Positions 1-4,500 of a DNA stretch of 5,388 nucleotides are shown here, piece by piece. The notes under the pieces are model-generated. The model ran no database searches. It saw only the letters and a list, made by a program, of their open reading frames with translations, and was not told the DNA's origin. Positions within the stretch are counted from its first letter, which is position 1. Every line of letters starts with the position of its first letter. Source of the stretch: Desulfurococcales archaeon (lineage in GTDB: Archaea; Thermoproteota; Thermoprotei_A; Sulfolobales; Desulfurococcaceae). Location of the stretch: contig JALVHX010000065.1 of NCBI GenBank assembly GCA_027028805.1, positions 1 to 5,388 on the forward strand. The letters run 5' to 3'. The position numbers and the translations under genes were made by a program.

Positions 1-181
1 GGTGTTCACGTAGCTGCTCCAGTGAAAGGCTCTCTGATATAAGGCTGACTGCTCTCTCCGCCATCTCATCAATAACCGTCTTATCTCGGCACTCAACGTC
101 TTCTACGAGCGAGTAATAGATATATATTCTTCCCGGCGGCCTCGTTTTTCCATGGACCGGTTCTATTCTTAGACCATGCAT
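1..181 (-). CDS. Unrecognised protein, N-terminal about 60 residues only (gene runs off the left edge)
   Basis: This frame is open from an ATG at 181-179 to the left edge, and begins MHGLRIEPVHGKTRPPGRIY. An in-frame TGA just upstream (three bases before the ATG codon's preceding triplet) means translation cannot start earlier. The purine-rich GGAGAGATGA at 194-185 is a plausible ribosome binding site, and an AT-rich block 47-60 bases upstream is a plausible TATA element. The visible part has a basic, proline-containing start, a short IYIYYSLVEDV stretch that looks like a beta strand, and then an acidic amphipathic helix (about residues 38-60). There is no signal peptide or membrane segment. 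I do not recognise the family. It is divergently transcribed from the VWA-FHA-kinase operon and may share its control region. The reading frame, start signals and promoter position support a real gene, but too little is visible to give it a function. Confidence 0.6.
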   Translation of the reverse strand, partial: MHGLRIEPVHGKTRPPGRIYIYYSLVEDVECRDKTVIDEMAERAVSLISESLSLEQLREH

Positions 182-204
182 ATTTCATCTCTCCATCCAT
201 ATAT

Positions 205-227
205 CCTGCTGTCTCCGGAGACACAGG
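205..227. repeat. Inverted repeat in divergent intergenic region, candidate operator
   Basis: A perfect 14-base palindrome, TGTCTCCGGAGACA, lies at 210-223. It is flanked by complementary CCTG (205-208) and CAGG (224-227), with only C209 unpaired. The repeat abuts the AT-rich promoter block at 228-242. It would cover the expected transcription start of the minus-strand gene and lie just upstream of the plus-strand TATA element. This placement suits a dimeric regulator acting on one or both genes. The symmetry is directly seen; protein binding is inferred. An RNA hairpin in the minus-strand leader is the alternative. Confidence 0.6.
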
Positions 228-242
228 TTATAATATTTAATA
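228..242. promoter_or_regulatory. AT-rich TATA-like block, probable core promoter(s) of the divergent genes
   Basis: Fifteen consecutive A/T bases read TTATAATATTTAATA on the plus strand and TATTAAATATTATAA on the minus strand. Both directions contain a fair archaeal TATA box. On the minus strand it would place a start near 205-210 and leave a leader of about 25-30 bases before the ATG at 181. On the plus strand it would start transcription near 260-266, about 40 bases before the TTG at 306. A second, weaker plus-strand candidate is TATAATG at 268-274, but that would leave almost no leader. No experimental start is available. Confidence 0.5.
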
Positions 243-271
243 GATAAGACGCAATATGGTATTCAAGTATA

Positions 272-314
272 ATGCCTCATATATGGATATGACGGTGATG
301 ATACATTGAGGCAT
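272..314 (+). promoter_or_regulatory. Ribosome binding site in a possible hairpin spanning the TTG start of the VWA gene
   Basis: GGTGATG at 294-300 is a strong match to the crenarchaeal anti-Shine-Dalgarno sequence and sits 5 bases before the TTG at 306-308, so it decides the start. ATGCCTCA (272-279) and TGAGGCAT (307-314) are exact reverse complements. In RNA they could form an 8-base-pair stem with the binding site in the 27-base loop and two bases of the TTG codon in the stem. The ribosome binding site is well supported; the hairpin is only a possibility and requires transcription to begin upstream of 272. Confidence 0.5.
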
Positions 315-1562
315 ATAGATGTTTCTTTTAAGCTCGGCAAGGAGGCCGCGATCGAGGAGAGCGAGGAGACGATACCGTTTATCATAACCGTTAAGGGTGT
401 TCACAGCTCGTTTCCGCCGATAGCGTTTCTACTAGCCATTGATACAAGCATGTCCATGGATGGTGAAAAGATTTATCGCGCAAAGGAGGCTGCTCTCAAG
501 GTTCTCAGGCTTCTCCGCGAACGCGATCTAGTAGCCGTGTATGGTTTTCATGGAAAAGTGCGGCGGGTGCTCGAGCCAACTCCTCTAACCGATAGGCCGC
601 GGATAGAGAAGGCTATTGTAGGCCTCAAGCTGGGCTATGGCACAAACCTGTACGCGATCCTCGACGAGCTCGCTAAGGATGCTGAGAAGCTGTTGAAGTC
701 GCAGCGCGTGGGCGCTGTACGGGTTATATTATTGACTGATGGAGAGCCCACCTCCGGCCCCAAGAAGCCTAAGAAGATCCTTGAGGCTGCGCGGAAGCTG
801 AGGCAGGCCGGCGCCACCGCGTTGATAATTGGCGTGGGCGATGAGTATAATGAGAAGCTTCTACTAGACATAGCGGGCGCGGTGAACGGCATATTCGAGC
901 ATGTCCGCGACCCGGAGAGCCTTGAGAAGACAATGATAGAGTATACCGCTATAGCGAAAGAGGTTAGCGCTAGAAACGTGGTGTTATCGCTCAAGCTGAA
1001 CCCAGGGTTCCGCGTCATAGTGTATGGACGCGAGGTACATACGACCAATGAGGGCATAGAGATACCGGTGGGCGATGTCCATTACCGCGAAGTTATAGAT
1101 ATAGCCGGCGACATAAAGATCCCGCCACTCCTGCCGGGGGAGATCACTATAGGCCAGCTCACCGCGAGATACATCAACCCGGATACTGGGGAACAGGAGT
1201 ATCTGCCGCCACATAATATAACTATAAAGGTTATACGCGCCGCCGAGGCCCATGCCGCGGAGATACACGAGGAGGTTATGGCCGAGGCCAGGGCTTTCCG
1301 CGCCGCAGAGGATCTAAGGAGGGCGCTGGAGAAGGGCCGTGTAGAGGAGCTGACACAGGATCTCGAGGAGATCTTCGAGGCGACGCTCAGGATAGGGGGT
1401 GAAAGCCTATATTCTAGAACCCTCGATATTAAAGAGAGGGTGGAGAAAGAGGGGGTTACCCCGGAGACCCAGAAGGAGATAGCATCCCTGCTCTCCCGCC
1501 TAATGAGCGGGCGGGTTAGGGAGGAGAAGGAGGCCGAGAAGAAGGAGGGTGAAGAAGAATGA
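306..1562 (+). CDS. VWA-domain protein with intact MIDAS, ArnB-like (Sec23/24-like VWA plus beta plus helical architecture)
   Basis: The product is a 418-residue soluble protein with no signal peptide or membrane segment, so probably cytoplasmic. The VWA domain covers about residues 37-215. Its metal site (MIDAS) is complete: D46-x-S48-x-S50 after a hydrophobic strand, T113 in GYGTNL, and D145 in LLTDGEP. A beta-rich region follows (about 222-310), then a helical region (about 311-402) and a highly acidic/basic tail (403-418). VWA, beta region and helical domain in this order recall the Sec23/24-like layout reported for ArnB of Sulfolobus acidocaldarius, which pairs with the FHA protein ArnA and is phosphorylated near its C terminus by Hanks-type kinases. 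The C-terminal part here has candidate threonines T372, T385 and T388. The TTG start is chosen for the GGTGATG site 5 bases upstream; no other start codon occurs in frame after the stop at 270-272. The stop overlaps the FHA start (ATGA). VWA fold: very sure. ArnB-type role: inferred from domains and neighbours. Confidence 0.93.
   Translation: MRHIDVSFKLGKEAAIEESEETIPFIITVKGVHSSFPPIAFLLAIDTSMSMDGEKIYRAKEAALKVLRLLRERDLVAVYGFHGKVRRVLEPTPLTDRPRIEKAIVGLKLGYGTNLYAILDELAKDAEKLLKSQRVGAVRVILLTDGEPTSGPKKPKKILEAARKLRQAGATALIIGVGDEYNEKLLLDIAGAVNGIFEHVRDPESLEKTMIEYTAIAKEVSARNVVLSLKLNPGFRVIVYGREVHTTNEGIEIPVGDVHYREVIDIAGDIKIPPLLPGEITIGQLTARYINPDTGEQEYLPPHNITIKVIRAAEAHAAEIHEEVMAEARAFRAAEDLRRALEKGRVEELTQDLEEIFEATLRIGGESLYSRTLDIKERVEKEGVTPETQKEIASLLSRLMSGRVREEKEAEKKEGEEE
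1544..1552 (+). promoter_or_regulatory. Ribosome binding site of the FHA gene, inside the end of the VWA gene
   Basis: GGAGGGTGA lies 6 bases before the ATG at 1559 and matches the 3' end of crenarchaeal 16S rRNA. It fixes the FHA start and supports translationally coupled, roughly equal production of the VWA and FHA proteins. It also encodes part of the acidic tail of the VWA protein. Confidence 0.7.
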
Positions 1563-1945
1563 GCGAGGAGGTTATCCTACAGCTCACAGTTGTAAAGAGC
1601 CATTATTTCGTTCCCCAGACAACGTGGACGCTGAAGCCAGGAGAGTATATCCTGGGGCGCTTCCCTACAACCGACATAGTTATCCCCGACCCCTATGTAT
1701 CTAGGAGACACGCCAGGATCTTCTACCGCGATGGCAAATGGTTCATAGAGGATATAGGGAGCACTAACGGCACAATAGTTGACGGCGACGATATACGTGG
1801 CAAGGAGCCCGTCGAGATAAAGAATGGTAGCGAGATCGTTGTGGGCCTAACAATTCTTAAGGCATCGATACTCGGCTCGGCCGAGGCCGGGGGAGAGGAG
1901 TCTAAGGAAGAGCCAGGGGAGCCGGAGGAGGCTGCGCCCGAGTAA
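1559..1945 (+). CDS. Small FHA-domain protein (phosphothreonine reader), ArnA-like but without a zinc finger
   Basis: This 128-residue protein is almost entirely one forkhead-associated domain (about residues 6-105), followed by a disordered tail rich in Glu, Gly, Pro and Ala (107-128). The phosphopeptide-binding signature is intact: G33-R34 (ILGR), S48-R49-R50-H51 (VSRRH), and S68-T69-N70-G71-T72 (GSTNGT). FHA domains bind phosphothreonine on partner proteins and usually connect kinases to targets. The start overlaps the VWA stop by 4 bases, which implies coupled translation and suggests a physical pair, as with ArnA-ArnB in Sulfolobus. ArnA there carries a zinc-binding domain as well as FHA. 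This protein has no cysteine at all, so any DNA-binding output would need another partner. The kinase gene follows 44 bases downstream in the same operon. FHA identity is clear; the Arn-type role is inferred. Confidence 0.94.
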   Translation: MSEEVILQLTVVKSHYFVPQTTWTLKPGEYILGRFPTTDIVIPDPYVSRRHARIFYRDGKWFIEDIGSTNGTIVDGDDIRGKEPVEIKNGSEIVVGLTILKASILGSAEAGGEESKEEPGEPEEAAPE

Positions 1946-1959
1946 ACATCATACTCTAA

Positions 1960-1983
1960 CCAGGCGGGGGCCCGGGGGCCTGG
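1960..1983 (+). promoter_or_regulatory. Very GC-rich hairpin overlapping the kinase ribosome binding site
   Basis: CCAGGC (1960-1965) and GCCTGG (1978-1983) are exact complements around a 12-base loop made only of G and C. Of the 24 bases, 22 are G or C. The right arm takes in the first two bases of GGTGG (1982-1986), the only Shine-Dalgarno-like sequence before the GTG start at 1990. Folding of the mRNA could therefore reduce kinase translation relative to the VWA and FHA proteins. There is no T-tract after it, so it is not a typical archaeal terminator. The complementarity is directly seen; the regulatory role is inferred. Confidence 0.5.
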
Positions 1984-1989
1984 TGGCAG

Positions 1990-3588
1990 GTGAAAAAGAT
2001 CAAGGCCTGTACAGACATAGATGATGCAAGCAACGTGTTCATAGATCCACTTGTATTCTCGAATATACTCCTTAAACAGCTTAGACGAGACGTCCTGAAC
2101 TATAAGGGGGACCTGCGCACGGCGCTTGAGAAGCTGCGCGAATACGTCCTTAAGGCGTCGAAGGAGCAGATGACTGTATATGCAAAGATAACCCCGGTCT
2201 CGGGGAAGTGGAGCATAAGGGCATTGTTGATGAAGGATCAGATCATCGGCCTGATCTGGGAGGAGGGCAGGTCTACGCGTGTCGGCATAGTTGCGTACGA
2301 CTACTTGTTTAACGAGCTCTATGAGAAGAACCCTGTCGTAAAGCTGCGCGCCTCCCTTGTTCCTCTCGACAGTGTTCCACAGGAGCTCGCGGAGTATATA
2401 ACCCGGTGTATAAGGGAGAAGGAGAAGCTCCGGCCCCCCGAGCTATGGATTAAGCGCGAGGTATACGGGTTTATAGTGGACAGGCTGATAACGAGTAAAG
2501 GAGCCTACATGTACGTGTTGTTGGGCAGGGATAGTTTTGGTAGAAAATATGCTATAAAAATACCGCGGGAGAAGACGAGCGATGGAAAACCCCTAGCTAT
2601 AGGGGGGTCTGTGGAGCCTCTAGCAGAGGTTATAAGGGGGCTTCTCAACGCCCTAGAGGTCTATTTCTCTAATAGGGAGAGCTTACGCCGCATACTCATG
2701 ACCAGGGGCTATGATGAATCCCTCGCCGACTACCTTGTATATTACCGCAACTATATTCTGAGACCCAGGGCCATACTGCTACTGCGGGATGTTTACAGCG
2801 AGGAGGAGTACAGCGAGATCCCCCCTGTCATAGTAGAGGAGTACGCGAACATAGGTGATCTTGAGAAACGTGTGAAGAACAGGCCCCTGGACGATAGGGA
2901 GCTGGCTTTTCTAGCCATACGTGTAACGGGTGCCCTGGCTCTTGTGCATGCGAACCAGTTTATCCACATGGATATTAAACCCCAGAACATACTGCTTACG
3001 GAGAGCGATGAGGAGACGTATGGTTATAGGCCCATGGTGAGCGACTTCGTGGGCCTGCCCCATATATTTGAGCGGGCCACGGAGCTCAAGAAAACCACGC
3101 CCGAGTACGCTGATCCCCTGGCGCTTCTAAGGGGCTACGCAACATATAGCTACGATGTATATAGCCTAGGCACAACGCTCTACTACGCGTTTACCGGGAT
3201 GAAGATAAAGACACGGCTCCTCCTCAATCTCCTCATTCTCAAAAACCTCTACGGCCTCCCTGTGCCCCTCAAGGTTTTCCTAATAGACAACCCTAACCTC
3301 GTCTCGGTTGCGAAGAAGCTGGAGGCTATATTCAGCAACTATATAGCCCGGGGCAAGAAGCTGCCCATAGACTCGCTGCTGGCCTCTATATCCGCTACAC
3401 TAGCCGATATAGATGAGGAGTATATGAGTCCCCTGAACAAGCTCCCGGAGCGGCTGGGCTCTATTATAAGGCGGAGCCTAAGCCTTGACGAGACGAGGAG
3501 ATATAATGACTCTATAGCTATGTGGATAGATATGCTGGATGCCCTAAAGGAGGCTGGTTATAGACACCTGATCCCTCACAGGCTATGA
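1990..3588 (+). CDS. Eukaryotic-type (Hanks) Ser/Thr protein kinase with an extra N-terminal domain
   Basis: The product has 532 residues and no membrane segment. The first about 150 residues form a separate alpha/beta region of unknown family; the kinase domain spans about 158-525. Visible kinase residues are a weak glycine loop (G171 to V176, single Gly), the ATP-binding lysine K190 in YAIKIP, HMDIKPQN with catalytic D328, K330 and N333, metal-binding D352 in SDFVG, TPEYADP (370-376) at the end of the activation segment, D389 in YDVYSLG, and R503/R504 near the end. Oddities are DFG changed to DFV(G), the APE glutamate replaced by Leu (L377), and a helical insertion of about 30 residues (228-258) between helix C and strand 4. 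Key catalytic residues remain, so it is probably active. Likely substrates are the VWA protein and possibly itself. The GTG start follows a weak GGTGG; no ATG, GTG or TTG lies in frame between the stop at 1957-1959 and the GTG. No promoter is visible after the FHA gene, so it is likely the third gene of one operon. Confidence 0.92.
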   Translation: MKKIKACTDIDDASNVFIDPLVFSNILLKQLRRDVLNYKGDLRTALEKLREYVLKASKEQMTVYAKITPVSGKWSIRALLMKDQIIGLIWEEGRSTRVGIVAYDYLFNELYEKNPVVKLRASLVPLDSVPQELAEYITRCIREKEKLRPPELWIKREVYGFIVDRLITSKGAYMYVLLGRDSFGRKYAIKIPREKTSDGKPLAIGGSVEPLAEVIRGLLNALEVYFSNRESLRRILMTRGYDESLADYLVYYRNYILRPRAILLLRDVYSEEEYSEIPPVIVEEYANIGDLEKRVKNRPLDDRELAFLAIRVTGALALVHANQFIHMDIKPQNILLTESDEETYGYRPMVSDFVGLPHIFERATELKKTTPEYADPLALLRGYATYSYDVYSLGTTLYYAFTGMKIKTRLLLNLLILKNLYGLPVPLKVFLIDNPNLVSVAKKLEAIFSNYIARGKKLPIDSLLASISATLADIDEEYMSPLNKLPERLGSIIRRSLSLDETRRYNDSIAMWIDMLDALKEAGYRHLIPHRL

Positions 3589-3641
3589 GGATTACATGCC
3601 GAATTCTCCTATACTGAAAAATAGTTTGATCCAATACACTC

Positions 3642-3670
3642 CTCCACACTAAACGTTTATACTCGTGGAG
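3642..3670. repeat. Bipartite inverted repeat just upstream of the pilin promoter region
   Basis: The centre is a perfect 10-base palindrome, TAAACGTTTA (3650-3659). It is flanked by complementary outer arms CTCCAC (3642-3647) and GTGGAG (3665-3670), separated from the centre by 2 and 5 bases. The right arm touches the BRE/TATA element at 3670-3683. It may be an operator for the pilin gene, or a stem-loop at the end of the kinase transcript. No T-tract follows it, which favours an operator slightly. The symmetry is seen directly; the function is inferred. Confidence 0.45.
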
Positions 3671-3683
3671 AAACTTTAAAAAC
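3670..3683 (+). promoter_or_regulatory. Strong BRE/TATA-like element, distal promoter candidate for the pilin gene
   Basis: GAAAC followed by TTTAAAAAC is a close match to the archaeal BRE plus TATA pattern. Transcription would start near 3700-3705, giving a leader of about 55-60 bases before the pilin ATG. It lies immediately after the inverted repeat at 3642-3670, so a bound regulator could help or block TBP/TFB there. Confidence 0.5.
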
Positions 3684-3706
3684 TAAGGCCGGTAAATGTG
3701 TATTGT

Positions 3707-3720
3707 AGAAGATTTAAAAC
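3707..3720 (+). promoter_or_regulatory. BRE/TATA-like element, proximal promoter candidate for the pilin gene
   Basis: AGAAG followed by ATTTAAAAC places a transcription start near 3738-3743, about 20 bases before the ATG at 3761. That leader would just contain the ribosome binding site GGAGGGAG (3747-3754), spaced 6 bases from the ATG. The spacing makes this the best single candidate, with the upstream box as an alternative or second promoter. Confidence 0.6.
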
Positions 3721-3760
3721 CCATGTCCTGTAATTACTATAGCTATGGAGGGAGACTGTT

Positions 3761-4225
3761 ATGAAGGCCATAAGCCCTGTGATCGCTACCCTAATCCTGA
3801 TCGCCATCGCCGTGATCGCCGGCATCTTCGTACTAAGGCAGTTCCTACTATTCGCCGGCACCAGCGGCACACAGAATGTACTCACCATACAGGACGCCAT
3901 ACTATATAAGGTAACAAAGAACCTTGAGACAGGCGGCTATATACACCAGATCTATCTACAGATAAGCGTGAAGAACAACGGCGACAAGGTTGCGGAGCTC
4001 CACTACATCAAGGTAGACGACATCCTCGTATACAACTACACCGCTGAGAGCGCCATCAGGCTCAACCCCGGCCAGGTACAGTCCCTCACCAAGTATGTAA
4101 CAACCGTAACCGATGACCAGATAGACCAGTGGCAGGCCGGCACCGAGCACGTTGTCTCTGTAACCTACCAGATACTCGGCCAGGCCGGCGAGCAGACAAT
4201 AAGCCAGAAGATAACCGTCCAGTAA
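3761..4225 (+). CDS. Type IV pilin-like protein (archaeal pilin N-terminal domain), probable surface filament subunit
   Basis: This 154-residue protein starts MKAISPVIATLILIAIAV, the typical archaeal pilin N terminus with an SPVI core. K2-A3 before I4-S5 fits the class III signal peptide site cut by prepilin peptidase PibD, so the mature subunit would begin at I4. A hydrophobic helix covers about 4-32 and would form the filament core. The remainder (about 40-154) is beta-rich and probably exposed outside the cell. N92-Y93-T94 is an N-glycosylation sequon. A strong GGAGGGAG site lies upstream. Codons are biased to C-ending forms (Ile: ATC 10, ATA 9, ATT none; Asn: AAC 5, AAT 1), unlike the ATA-heavy neighbours and as expected for a highly expressed structural protein. 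No assembly ATPase, membrane protein or peptidase gene is visible nearby, so assembly genes must be elsewhere. It could be a major pilin, minor pilin or adhesin; the SPVI start argues against a typical archaellin. Confidence 0.88.
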   Translation: MKAISPVIATLILIAIAVIAGIFVLRQFLLFAGTSGTQNVLTIQDAILYKVTKNLETGGYIHQIYLQISVKNNGDKVAELHYIKVDDILVYNYTAESAIRLNPGQVQSLTKYVTTVTDDQIDQWQAGTEHVVSVTYQILGQAGEQTISQKITVQ

Positions 4226-4263
4226 AAACGATCCAAGGCTCTCACGGGGAAAGAATATACACC

Positions 4264-4272
4264 TTGTTTTTT
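4264..4272 (+). terminator. T-tract terminator of the pilin gene
   Basis: TTGTTTTTT begins 38 bases after the pilin stop. Archaeal transcription commonly ends at such T-rich tracts without needing a hairpin. Shorter runs of five T at 4447-4451 and 4495-4499 could act as backups before the convergent gene. Confidence 0.55.
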
Positions 4273-4500
4273 ATCCCCCATAAACACGTTTGGTTTAAGA
4301 CCCGTTATATGAAGTGGTAGCGGCCTTATATACACTATTATTACTGTAGTTAGGGGTTTCTCTATTATAATACCCTACTGTGTAGCTGTATTCTTTACTA
4401 AATGTCCTGTTGTAGAAAGGAATATGCGTCCAGCATGCCTCTAGTATTTTTATGATGTATTTTCTACGGTTTATTGTACTTGTCAACGGCTGTATTTTTA
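4273..4500. other. Convergent AT-rich intergenic stretch with no supported gene
   Basis: This stretch lies between the ends of the pilin gene and the minus-strand membrane protein gene. It is clearly richer in A and T than the genes on either side and contains two short T runs on the plus strand. A 63-codon minus-strand frame starting TTG at 4486 has no ribosome binding site and no recognisable family. I see no RNA gene, repeat array or convincing promoter here. No strong T-tract is visible in the minus-strand direction, so the end of the membrane protein transcript is not identified. Confidence 0.5.

Noticed and set aside
635..1268. Two overlapping minus-strand frames opposite the VWA gene
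   Set aside because: They lie wholly opposite a gene with an intact VWA domain, and their translations show no domain or plausible start signals.
1960..1983. GC hairpin as an intrinsic terminator after the FHA gene
   Set aside because: No T-tract follows, no promoter is seen before the kinase gene, and the hairpin overlaps the kinase ribosome binding site.
2793..2990. Minus-strand frame opposite the kinase gene
   Set aside because: It is antisense to the kinase catalytic loop region, whose protein motifs are clear; the product is low-complexity and Ser/Arg-rich.
3761..4225. Pilin gene as an archaellin (flaB/arlB)
   Set aside because: The N terminus has the SPVI pattern of archaeal pilins, and none of the archaellum accessory genes is visible.
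3676..4320. Other frames over the pilin gene and its promoter, on both strands
   Set aside because: They overlap a convincing pilin with a strong ribosome binding site, and one would run through its promoter.
4340..4390. Short inverted repeat around TTAGGG and CCCTAC
   Set aside because: The stem is only about 5 bases with a bulge and a long AT-rich loop, which is expected by chance.
4295..4486. Minus-strand 63-codon frame with a TTG start, rich in Asn, Ser, Thr and Tyr
   Set aside because: There is no ribosome binding site before it, composition follows the AT-rich intergenic DNA, and no family is recognisable. A decayed fragment of a surface protein gene cannot be excluded.
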